From the IMG/VR virus record IMGVR_UViG_3300017751_003243, positions 1 through 64,000 of that record: DNA of 64,000 nucleotides; one strand, written 5' to 3'. The position numbers and the translations under genes are program-made. Under the pieces are notes generated by a model. It was not told the DNA's origin, did not search any database, and saw nothing but the letters and a program-made list of their open reading frames with translations. The DNA is from a virus. Shown piece by piece: positions 53,381-61,163 of the stretch (positions within the stretch are counted from its first letter, which is position 1; every line of letters starts with the position of its first letter).

Positions 53381-54488
53381 GTTCAGGACAATAATCTAAC
53401 ACACTTGTATTTCTAATCTTATCTAGATCTTTAGTATAGTTTACAAACAAGTCTATATGTTTACCTAGTTCCTTATCTTGTTCATATGTAATCTTAGGAA
53501 ATCTAAAATCAATCTTATCTAGTATCTCGTTAGGTAATATTCTAGGATTCAAGTAAGGCGGTTTAGCAACTACATTATTAAAATATATTTCCCAGTTGTC
53601 TTTTTTATTTTCTTCAAACCACCACCATATCTTATCTAGGTGTGCAATATTATATGCCATAACAGTTACAGCAATAATAATTCTATCAAAGTCGTACTGC
53701 TTTAGGTTTTCATTTAGTTGATCAAACGTAAAGTTCTTTCCACCTCTAATGTATTCATACAGCTTACCTGTTCCTTCTAAACTTACTGTCCATTTAGTTT
53801 CGCCAAAGTGTCTAGCAAGTTCCTGTATTTCTTCATCAACGATCGTACCATTCGTTGTCCAGTCAAGTGTAACATTTTTTGCAACTCCTAAGTCTATAAA
53901 CTTCTGCAATATCTTTTTGTTTGCAGGCTCCATGTAAGGTTCTCCACCCTTGATACTTAGATAACGTAAGTTCATAAATGGTGTGGGATCCTCGAATAAT
54001 TTTTCTATGATCTGATCGCTTTTATTAGTGTAACCAAATTCTGGATCGTCAGTTCTTCTAAAATACGGGTTACCATTTTGTGCAAGTTTAAGATCGTCCT
54101 TGACCCAAGCACTAGAATTGATACCGTCACACATACGACATTTTAGGTTACATATATTACTCATATTAAACTCCAAAAAGTAGATATCTGTGAAGTCTTT
54201 TGAGTAATCATATCCCTTGTCCTTAACCATAGGATTCAAAATATCTTCAAAAAATTTACGCCTGCTATGACCCACAGAAGCTTCTTTTAAAGCACATTGT
54301 TCGCACTCGGGCGGTAACACTCCACTACGGATAGAATCACGTGTGTATGACGCTGTATAGCTGTTTAAAAGGTCATTTAAAGGTGTTTGTAGCACGTTTC
54401 CGTAACGTTTTAAGTACACTCCGTCCGGTACTATATCACCGTTAAAACGTACCAAAATACTATGCCAAGGTGCCAAGCATTTCATCAT
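53361..54488 (-). CDS. Radical SAM protein, N-terminal SPASM-like type (group A)
   Basis: The product is about 375 residues. I chose the ATG at 54488 because GGAG lies 6 bases upstream and the homologous module starts at CLAPW; an ATG at 54506 would add six residues. N-terminal module: KCLAPWHSIL ... ECEQCALKEASVG. The core has CNLKCRMC (Cys113, 117, 120 from this start) and IKGGEPYMEPANKK. It ends in YCPELKDLFV. It is the last gene of the four-gene minus-strand unit 53361-56933 and overlaps the kinase-like gene upstream. Confidence 0.85.
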   Translation of the reverse strand: MMKCLAPWHSILVRFNGDIVPDGVYLKRYGNVLQTPLNDLLNSYTASYTRDSIRSGVLPPECEQCALKEASVGHSRRKFFEDILNPMVKDKGYDYSKDFTDIYFLEFNMSNICNLKCRMCDGINSSAWVKDDLKLAQNGNPYFRRTDDPEFGYTNKSDQIIEKLFEDPTPFMNLRYLSIKGGEPYMEPANKKILQKFIDLGVAKNVTLDWTTNGTIVDEEIQELARHFGETKWTVSLEGTGKLYEYIRGGKNFTFDQLNENLKQYDFDRIIIAVTVMAYNIAHLDKIWWWFEENKKDNWEIYFNNVVAKPPYLNPRILPNEILDKIDFRFPKITYEQDKELGKHIDLFVNYTKDLDKIRNTSVLDYCPELKDLFV

Positions 54489-54924
54489 ATTTCTCTCCAA
54501 AAGCACTCCTTAGATCACTATCCAATTTCTTGTGTATATCTAACGGTTCGTGCAATCCTACGTTATCCCAATCTATAAGATACATATTATCTCCGTCAAT
54601 TAAGATGTTACTCAACACCCAATCATAATGCACATAAGGTGACGTTTGTTTAATGCTGTCTATACAGAAGTCATATATCTTTCTAACAAACTCCGGGGTA
54701 TGTTCAAATGTATTTGCAGGTACACCTGGAACTATATGGTAATCAATCCATGTTGAGTTTGTAGTTACTCCACAATCAATTACCCAACCCTCCATTACTG
54801 TATTCAATACCGCAACGTGTTCTTCCATCATTTCTTGATGTACGCCTTCCCAGACTTTTCTATATCTATCTTCTAGCTTATAGACCTTACGTTGCTTTTC
54901 TTTGTTCTCTTTAATTAATTCCAT
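54460..54924 (-). CDS. Small aminoglycoside-phosphotransferase/choline-kinase-like protein
   Basis: A 154-residue protein. HYDWVLSNILIDGDNMYLIDWDNVG is the catalytic loop pattern (about residues 98-122), with Asp100 in the position of the catalytic Asp, Asn105 and a D-W-D metal motif. The N-terminal part has a helical segment around RKVYKLEDRYRKVW. It is far shorter than complete kinases (about 260-350), with most of the N-lobe reduced. It lies between two radical SAM genes and overlaps both. It may phosphorylate a small sugar or amino alcohol, or be a degraded kinase. Confidence 0.6.
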   Translation of the reverse strand: MELIKENKEKQRKVYKLEDRYRKVWEGVHQEMMEEHVAVLNTVMEGWVIDCGVTTNSTWIDYHIVPGVPANTFEHTPEFVRKIYDFCIDSIKQTSPYVHYDWVLSNILIDGDNMYLIDWDNVGLHEPLDIHKKLDSDLRSAFGEKYDEMLGTLA

Positions 54925-55948
54925 AATACCCTGCTACTTCTGGTAAGTAATCTTTTATGTTTACGCCTCTGTGTTTATCTAACACTCCTATCCACTTTCT
55001 AAATTCGTCTTGCTTTTCTATGCTTGTTGGTTGTGACATCCAATAATCAAAATGCTTTATGTTATCCTTCATAGCCTGAGGTGCATTTTTAATATGTAAG
55101 CTATCAGGTGTCATTAATAAGTTATCAAATATTTCTAGGTCGTTAGCCTGTGCGTATTCTATGTAAGTGTCGTGATCTAGTACATTCATTATTTGTACTG
55201 TTGGTCCTAAACTTACATCAGCTACTTCTCTAAACTTGTTTAAGTTGTATTCGATAGTATCCCAATCACTGCCCCAACGTATGTAATCGTTTGTTTTACC
55301 TATACCGTCAATGCTAAAGTTCATGTTAACACGATCAAATCTTTTTAATTCGTTAAACACCTTAGGATTGAATAGTGTACCGTTAGTGTTAAATCTTACT
55401 TCCACTGAAGGGTCTAGTTTTCCTAAGAACTTGTTTAAGCCCTTGACCATCATAGGTTCACCACCTGTTAGGTATACTTCTCTTAGATTAGGATTACGTG
55501 CAAGTGTTTCGCCTTGTTCATCAGTATACCAATTATACAATCCGTAATCAAACCAACCCCATGGGCTTTCTTGACCTTTAGCTTTTAGCTCGTTGTGTTC
55601 TTCATACAAGCTACTTGAACTACCAGGATAGCACATAGTACAACGTAGGTTACATTGATTACCAAACCGTATGTCTAAATGGCTTATGCCTGGACCATAC
55701 TCTCTTGGTCTTTGACGCATACTTGGTTTACCTGCTAGTTCCATAAGCTCACATTTTTGACAAGCCTTTGGAAACTGATTGTTTGCTAATTGTTCTCTAG
55801 CCTTTGTAGGAGTTTCACTAGCTAACCATTCTTCAGGAGACATATCGTTTATGTTTTCTTTATTAGTCTTTTCTGTACTAATACAACACATACGGAACTC
55901 TCCGTCAGGACGTATCATTGCCTGATGTTCTAAATATTTACACTTCAC
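54911..55948 (-). CDS. Radical SAM protein, N-terminal SPASM-like type (group A)
   Basis: Starts at GTG (55948), with GAGG about 10 bases upstream. The 345-residue product has MKCKYLEHQAMI ... FRMCCIS ... CQKCELMELAG as N-terminal module, then CNLRCTMC (Cys99, 103, 106) and YLTGGEPMMVKGLNKF. FSIDGIGKTNDYIRWG follows. The C-terminal DYLPEVAGYYG is a looser form of the PEL ending. It overlaps the kinase-like gene by 14 bases downstream and the group B gene by 11 bases upstream. Confidence 0.85.
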   Translation of the reverse strand: MKCKYLEHQAMIRPDGEFRMCCISTEKTNKENINDMSPEEWLASETPTKAREQLANNQFPKACQKCELMELAGKPSMRQRPREYGPGISHLDIRFGNQCNLRCTMCYPGSSSSLYEEHNELKAKGQESPWGWFDYGLYNWYTDEQGETLARNPNLREVYLTGGEPMMVKGLNKFLGKLDPSVEVRFNTNGTLFNPKVFNELKRFDRVNMNFSIDGIGKTNDYIRWGSDWDTIEYNLNKFREVADVSLGPTVQIMNVLDHDTYIEYAQANDLEIFDNLLMTPDSLHIKNAPQAMKDNIKHFDYWMSQPTSIEKQDEFRKWIGVLDKHRGVNIKDYLPEVAGYYGIN

Positions 55949-56933
55949 CGCAAGTTACCTCACAAATTTTAAATCTCTTGTTCATAGGATCTGTTAATGT
56001 ATTACTTTCTAATATATCTGTTAGTGGCATATCGTTTACGTTTAACCATTTAATAGTGTTTATGTCTTTACCATACGGACTGTTTAGGTCTTTAGGATAT
56101 CTATCTGCTAGTGTATAGCAACATGGAAACACTTCGCCCATATGGCTTATTTGTATCTTGCCTTTTTTCTGCCACTTACAAGTAATACAACCTTTATCAA
56201 ATCCTTTTTCTAATAATCCTTCAACACGTTTTACGTTATCTAAATGTTTCTTTTCATATGTAATAGTACGTGCAGTATCCTTCTTACTAGCCTTAAACTG
56301 CTCCATAGCTGTATTTACTACACTATCTATAGCACTAAACGTATAACCGCCATTTATATCAAACGCACCAAAGCCCATGTCTTTGCTTAACTGTTCTGCT
56401 TCTTCTAGTTGGTGTGCATTATGCTTGAACACTAGCATACGCCAACGTGCAAGTCCACCTGCGTCTATGAATGCTTTTGCATTTTCCATAACCTTGTGCC
56501 ATTGTACATTACGTCTATACAGATGATTAGTATCCTCCAATCCGTCTATGCTAAAAACAACATGGGTTGGAAATGGAAAGGGTTTCAAACATTCTGCCAA
56601 CTCTGCAAAAAATTGAGGACCATTCATTCCACCGTTAGTATGTATATGTATTTCAGGCATCTTATAATTACGCAAATAATTTAAGCACTCAAATATATAA
56701 GGGTTACGTAGTGGATCTCCATACGCACCATTTAAAACAATCTTGTTTATATTTTCACATATCTCCTCTGTAAACAATTTCTTCCATGTATTAGGCTTCA
56801 TGTGTTCGAGAGGCATCTGTGGATTAACTTCTGTACCACCTATATTACGACTGCAATTCCCACACATAGCATTACAATAGCTCGTAAAGTCAACAGTTAT
56901 TGTATCTATGTCCTTTGGATTTAAATATGGCAT
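55938..56933 (-). CDS. Radical SAM/SPASM protein (group B)
   Basis: The start at 56933 gives a protein opening MPYLNPKDIDTITVDFTSYC, aligning with the paralog at 45391 (MYNLTDIRAIHLEVTSRC); an upstream ATG at 56999 would add 22 residues unlike the paralog. CNAMCGNC (Cys20, 24, 27) is the core cluster motif. Later MHTNGG, FSIDGLEDT and DAGGLARWRMLVF match 45391. C-terminal SPASM-like cysteines include GCITCKW, FPCCY and ICEVTCG. It is the first gene of a four-gene minus unit. Confidence 0.85.
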   Translation of the reverse strand: MPYLNPKDIDTITVDFTSYCNAMCGNCSRNIGGTEVNPQMPLEHMKPNTWKKLFTEEICENINKIVLNGAYGDPLRNPYIFECLNYLRNYKMPEIHIHTNGGMNGPQFFAELAECLKPFPFPTHVVFSIDGLEDTNHLYRRNVQWHKVMENAKAFIDAGGLARWRMLVFKHNAHQLEEAEQLSKDMGFGAFDINGGYTFSAIDSVVNTAMEQFKASKKDTARTITYEKKHLDNVKRVEGLLEKGFDKGCITCKWQKKGKIQISHMGEVFPCCYTLADRYPKDLNSPYGKDINTIKWLNVNDMPLTDILESNTLTDPMNKRFKICEVTCGEV

Positions 56934-56938
56934 ACTAC

Positions 56939-56946
56939 TATTTAAG
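56939..56946 (-). promoter_or_regulatory. Late-promoter-like element CTTAAATA (leftward)
   Basis: It lies five bases upstream of the proposed ATG at 56933, so a T4-spaced start would fall on the A of the ATG. The match to TATAAATA is 6 of 8. It overlaps a small inverted repeat, GCTCA-AAAC-TGAGC, at 56946-56959 by one base. Confidence 0.35.
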
Positions 56947-56977
56947 CTCAAAACTGAGCATTTAACTGGGACCTGGC

Positions 56978-56985
56978 GGTAAATA
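56978..56985 (+). promoter_or_regulatory. Late-promoter-like element GGTAAATA (rightward)
   Basis: The same octamer and the same five-base distance to the ATG as before gp25 (3773). The predicted start is 56991, the A of the ATG. Together with 56939-56946 it makes a divergent pair with mirrored geometry. Confidence 0.4.
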
Positions 56986-56990
56986 TTACT

Positions 56991-57710
56991 ATGAAACATC
57001 TCATGTCATTCCACAAAGAAAACGGTAAAATCATTAACAAACAATACCCAGATCTATTTGACGTACAATGGTTACTTGAAGAATCACAGTGGCCTTACTT
57101 TCATTTAAGTGCATTAGACAAACAACCTTTTAATGGTATGTATGTAGAAGCAGAAAACTTAATTGATAAGTTTCACAGTCATAGGGATGATTACGGACAT
57201 GGTTGGAAGAGCCTTACACTACACGGACTTAATGAAGATACGCAATCGCTAAACAGTTACGGACTAGAACGTGACGAAGTTTTAAAACAATTAGATTGGA
57301 CTTGGGTAGCAGATAACTGTCCCGAAACTAAAAAGTTTTTAACAGATGTATGGCCAGCAGAATATCTTAACAGAGTAAGATTTATGTTATTGGAACCAGG
57401 TGGATACATTATGCCACACCAAGATCGCAAGGACGAAGAAAAACGTTTAAGTGTATGCAACATCAGTTTAAATAATCCTGAAGGTTGTGTATTTGTAATG
57501 AAGGACCAAGGTATAGTTCCTTTCAAAGATCAAGGTAGTGCTTTCTTAATGGATATAAGCAACGTACATAGTGTATGGAATCAAAGCGACAAACCAAGAA
57601 TACATATGATAATACATTCTGAAATAGGTAGACGTGCAAGAGACTTCTTCTATATTTTAAGAAAAAGTTATTACACGAATAAGGATAGACTGCATGAAGG
57701 ATTGGAATAG
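56991..57710 (+). CDS. Fe(II)/2-oxoglutarate oxygenase-like protein (aspartyl/asparaginyl hydroxylase style)
   Basis: A 239-residue protein. EPGGYIMPHQDR gives H-x-D (His143, Asp145); ISNVHSVWN gives the distal His193, and KPRIHMIIH the Arg expected to bind 2-oxoglutarate. The EPGG-PH-D context matches beta-hydroxylase-like phage proteins and the protein at 44774. It is the first gene of the last + unit, with a possible leaderless promoter, and overlaps the next gene by 17 bases. The target is unknown. Confidence 0.72.
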   Translation: MKHLMSFHKENGKIINKQYPDLFDVQWLLEESQWPYFHLSALDKQPFNGMYVEAENLIDKFHSHRDDYGHGWKSLTLHGLNEDTQSLNSYGLERDEVLKQLDWTWVADNCPETKKFLTDVWPAEYLNRVRFMLLEPGGYIMPHQDRKDEEKRLSVCNISLNNPEGCVFVMKDQGIVPFKDQGSAFLMDISNVHSVWNQSDKPRIHMIIHSEIGRRARDFFYILRKSYYTNKDRLHEGLE

Positions 57711-59154
57711 TCTATCAGTAGATAGATACTACGAGGATTTATCAAACAATAACGAAGTAGGTATAGGTATACTTGACATATCTCGTGATATAGAAAGCGA
57801 GTTTGTAAGTAAACGTACATTCGACATGACATACTTTTATGTTAATCGTATGTTAAAAATGAAACTAGCTTCATACGTTGGCTTTGATAGTAGTGTAAAA
57901 CAGTTATTAGAAAATGCAATACAAAAGAATAAAAAATATTGCATGATTGCTTGTCAAGGTCTTTTGTTATTTAGAGGACCTAGTTTAGTTACAAAAAGTT
58001 TAGAATACGCAAAAGACAAACCAGACTTTTTTGTAGTTGGACATATCATGGACAAGAAAAGTCAACACCATTATATAACACATGGTGCTTATCCCGGATT
58101 GCACAGACAATACCTATTTGTTAATTTAGACAAATGGACAGAACTAGGAAAGCCAGAGTTTGATGAACTAGGCATATTCCATGATAGAAAACCTACATAC
58201 AGAAATGTAACGTTCAGTAAAAATACAGTAAACAGTGAATACACTCCAGCTTGGGTAAGATCAGATACAGGCGAATCTAAATGGGAAATAACATCAGACG
58301 GTAGCAACTGGATTGACCTAGCTTGTAGAAACAATATTCAAATAGACAACCTTACTTTAGATATGCGTGAGTGCAAGGTATTCTTATATCCATACAATAA
58401 AAGCAAGTCATTAGAAAAAGTATGGTTAAACAAACGATATGATCCTATAGTAGATACATTAGAGTATAATCAAAAGGCGTGGATACGCAAACTAGGATAT
58501 CAAGAAGAAATTGAAAAGGATAGAGTATATGCGTTTAACACAGAAACATTATCAGCAGAAGGTAAACGCACAGGAACTATAGATCACTTGTTTAGTGCGG
58601 CCGCAGGCTTTAAGCCTTTAGCAATATTAAACACAAACGGATTCAACGAACTTACAAGGGTACACTACTTTGATTGGTGCGATGCTAGTTTACTATACAA
58701 AAGACACCTATTAGAGACGTGGGATGGCTTGGATTTACACCTATGGCTACTGGAACACGACCTAAAGTATAACTTCAGCTCAACGTATAGAGGCAATTAC
58801 GAGTCATATTGGCATCAAGAATTAAATGAATTTGGTGGTGCAATAGCATTTAAACAGTTGTGGGATAGGTATGTAGAACTTGAACATAACTTCTACAAAA
58901 TAGATATTGTTAACGAAAGTGAAAACTTGTTTAACCTTATACAAGCCCAACAGGGTAACAAAGTATTATGGACCACAAACATTTGGTCAAGCGAAATGTT
59001 ACATTGGAATGAAGAGCCGGAGCAGTTAGAATTAAAGTATAAAAAGTTTAAAGGACTTATTCCTCCAGACCTTACATTGTACGGACATGATTACGTGGCT
59101 ATGGATCTAAACGAAAGTATAAAGAATGATTATACCCATGTGAGGTACAGATGA
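57694..59154 (+). CDS. Hypothetical protein
   Basis: A 486-residue soluble protein I do not recognise. The N-terminal half has alternating strands (MIACQGLLLFRG, DFFVVGHIMD, QYLFVNLDKW) that would suit a Rossmann-like or transferase fold. The C-terminal half has many aromatic residues (FDWCDASLLYKRHLLETWDGLDLHLW). No catalytic motif, signal peptide or membrane segment is seen. It sits between an oxygenase-like and a glycosyltransferase-like gene and overlaps both, so a role in the same glycan pathway is plausible but unproved. Confidence 0.55.
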   Translation: MKDWNSLSVDRYYEDLSNNNEVGIGILDISRDIESEFVSKRTFDMTYFYVNRMLKMKLASYVGFDSSVKQLLENAIQKNKKYCMIACQGLLLFRGPSLVTKSLEYAKDKPDFFVVGHIMDKKSQHHYITHGAYPGLHRQYLFVNLDKWTELGKPEFDELGIFHDRKPTYRNVTFSKNTVNSEYTPAWVRSDTGESKWEITSDGSNWIDLACRNNIQIDNLTLDMRECKVFLYPYNKSKSLEKVWLNKRYDPIVDTLEYNQKAWIRKLGYQEEIEKDRVYAFNTETLSAEGKRTGTIDHLFSAAAGFKPLAILNTNGFNELTRVHYFDWCDASLLYKRHLLETWDGLDLHLWLLEHDLKYNFSSTYRGNYESYWHQELNEFGGAIAFKQLWDRYVELEHNFYKIDIVNESENLFNLIQAQQGNKVLWTTNIWSSEMLHWNEEPEQLELKYKKFKGLIPPDLTLYGHDYVAMDLNESIKNDYTHVRYR

Positions 59155-59906
59155 AAAAGAAAACACTAGCATACGTTATTGGCGGTGAAGCTAGACTAGT
59201 AGCAGAAACATACAAGCAAGATGAAATCTATAAACAGTTATGTGAGAAGTACAAGGTACACACATACATACACAGTTGGACACAAATTGGTAAGTGGACC
59301 AAAGACAATGAGAAGTATCGCTACGGTGACGGTACACGCCCAGAAACATCTGCGGTAACAAAATACTATCCGCCCGATTGGGAGATAGTAAAAAATAACA
59401 AGGAAACTATTCTTAATCAGTATAGCATATACAATCCTAAGTTTATTGAAGTAGAAGATTACGATCCTAGTTTTAATGTTGACAATTTTCCTTGTGGACA
59501 ATATATTAGCAGAGCCAAAGCATTTAGAAGCATAGCTGGTTTTAATTTAAAGAATGCAAACAAGTATGATTATGTTTGGCTAGGAAGATCTGATGCGGCA
59601 GGCAAAGGTCCGTTGCCTGAATTCCAAGAAGGTAAGATACATTGTCCAGAGATAAGTTTTGATGACGATTGCTTTAGAGCTGAGGATTGGTACTATGCAG
59701 GTCCGTACGAAATGTTTAAGAATTTACTTCCGTGGGCTGATGATCCTTTAACATCAATAGAGTCAATTCAAGAAAATCCCTGGCTCATGGAACTTGGAGA
59801 ACGCAGGGTAAAGAATACACATATTTGGCAAGCCATACTAACTGGTGATGCAGGAGAAAATATTTTCCTAAGAGATGAGATAGAATGGAAACTGTTAACT
59901 TACTAA
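59151..59906 (+). CDS. Glycosyltransferase-like protein of unknown type
   Basis: A 251-residue protein with a first strand LAYVIGGEARLVAE, a YIHSWTQ segment, and YDYVWLGRSDAAG at about 140-152, which recalls the strand-DxD position of nucleotide-sugar transferases but with R-S-D in place of D-x-D. Further on, FDDDCFRAEDWYYAGPYEMF fits the region after the metal site in similar phage proteins. The function is inferred from fold style and place; donor and acceptor are not known. It overlaps the HAD gene by 22 bases. Confidence 0.45.
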   Translation: MKKKTLAYVIGGEARLVAETYKQDEIYKQLCEKYKVHTYIHSWTQIGKWTKDNEKYRYGDGTRPETSAVTKYYPPDWEIVKNNKETILNQYSIYNPKFIEVEDYDPSFNVDNFPCGQYISRAKAFRSIAGFNLKNANKYDYVWLGRSDAAGKGPLPEFQEGKIHCPEISFDDDCFRAEDWYYAGPYEMFKNLLPWADDPLTSIESIQENPWLMELGERRVKNTHIWQAILTGDAGENIFLRDEIEWKLLTY

Positions 59907-60469
59907 TATTAGACTTTGATGGTACGTTGGCAGACTGTAAGCCATTACACCAACAGGCCTTTAGAAGGGCTTGTACCAAAGTCAACAATGCAATACAATA
60001 CACCGACGAAGAAGTCGAAGGAATGCCTACCTTTGGTAAGATAGAACATATCAAAGCAAAAGGTTACAAGTTTGATGAAACCTTGTTAATGGATCTTAAA
60101 CAAGAATATACAATGAACGATTTAAGCAAGTATATCAAGTTTGATCAAGAACTTAAAGATATATTTGTTAGATTAAGTAAAAAATATAAACTTGCAGTTT
60201 GCTCAAATGCAACACGTAAGTTTGTTGAAAGAAGTTTAAAGATACAAGAGTTAGATATGTTTGATCCTGTATTAACTGCAACGGAACACAGAGCAAAGCC
60301 TGAAGTTGATATGTACTATTATGCTATGTATCATTATGGAGTTGCACCTACACAAACAGTTATATTCGAGGATAGTCCCGTTGGTATACAAGCCGCAACA
60401 TCTACTACGGCTACCGTAAAACAAGTAAGTAATGTAGAACATTTAAAGAGGTTATTAAATGAGTATTAA
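59885..60469 (+). CDS. HAD-superfamily phosphatase/phosphomutase-like protein
   Basis: A 194-residue protein. LILDFDGTLAD is HAD motif I (Asp10 nucleophile, Asp12 acid/base). VCSNATRKFVE is motif II with Ser/Asn, RAKPEVDMY gives the motif III Lys, and IFEDSPVGIQAA motif IV with the acidic pair. The order and length fit the beta-phosphoglucomutase/phosphoglycolate phosphatase group. It lies directly before the sugar nucleotidyltransferase gene, overlapping by 11 bases, so a sugar phosphate is the likely substrate. Confidence 0.85.
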   Translation: METVNLLILDFDGTLADCKPLHQQAFRRACTKVNNAIQYTDEEVEGMPTFGKIEHIKAKGYKFDETLLMDLKQEYTMNDLSKYIKFDQELKDIFVRLSKKYKLAVCSNATRKFVERSLKIQELDMFDPVLTATEHRAKPEVDMYYYAMYHYGVAPTQTVIFEDSPVGIQAATSTTATVKQVSNVEHLKRLLNEY

Positions 60470-61163
60470 GTTAATAATGCCTATGGCAGGCGAAGGAAAC
60501 AGATTTAAAGAAAAAGGATATGATACACCTAAGCCTTTAGTTCCTGTAAAAGGAATTCCTATGTTTCAATATACTGAACAACAGATAGGTATTGATTTTG
60601 ATGAACGTATTTTTATAGTACGTAAGGATCATAATATCACAGACACAATAAAAGATTTATATTCTAATGCAACAGTTATAGAGTTGGACGAACTCACAGA
60701 AGGTACTGCTTGTACACTATACAAAGCCAAAGAGCTATTTGCTGAAGGCGATAGTGTGTTTGTTAGTAACTGTGATCAGAGTGTAGAATGGGATAGCAAT
60801 AAAGTTAGAACAATTATAGACAATGGCATTGACGGACTTATAGCAACGTTTGAATGTCCTGACAGAAATCCTAAATGGAGTTTTGCAAAAACTGTCGCAG
60901 ACAAAGTTGTAGAGGTTGCAGAAAAGAAAGCAATATCAGATAGAGCTACAGTAGGATATTATTATTGGCGTGATGCTGGACAGATGTTTAGAAACATAGA
61001 TCAAATGATAGAAGCCAATGATAGGGTAAACAATGAATTTTACACTTGCCCTGTGTATAACTACACTATAAAGGAAGGTGCGAATGTTTGTGCATTTGAC
61101 GTAGTGTCAATGCAAGGTATTGGAACACCAGAAGATTTAGAAAGTTACGTAAATGAAGATTAA
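60459..61163 (+). CDS. Sugar-phosphate nucleotidyltransferase
   Basis: A 234-residue protein. IMPMAGEGNRFKEKGYDTPKPL is the family signature: the G-x-G-x-R-F loop for the nucleotide and the KP Lys for the phosphate. FVSNCDQSVEW has the Asp that binds the metal. It would join a nucleoside triphosphate to a sugar 1-phosphate, producing the NDP-sugar used by the transferases nearby. The HAD protein upstream may make or remove the sugar phosphate. The exact sugar cannot be told. Confidence 0.85.
   Translation: MSIKLIMPMAGEGNRFKEKGYDTPKPLVPVKGIPMFQYTEQQIGIDFDERIFIVRKDHNITDTIKDLYSNATVIELDELTEGTACTLYKAKELFAEGDSVFVSNCDQSVEWDSNKVRTIIDNGIDGLIATFECPDRNPKWSFAKTVADKVVEVAEKKAISDRATVGYYYWRDAGQMFRNIDQMIEANDRVNNEFYTCPVYNYTIKEGANVCAFDVVSMQGIGTPEDLESYVNED

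Noticed and set aside
56946-56959. GCTCA-AAAC-TGAGC hairpin as a terminator
   Set aside because: The stem is five pairs with no T-run and lies between divergent genes, where a terminator is not expected.
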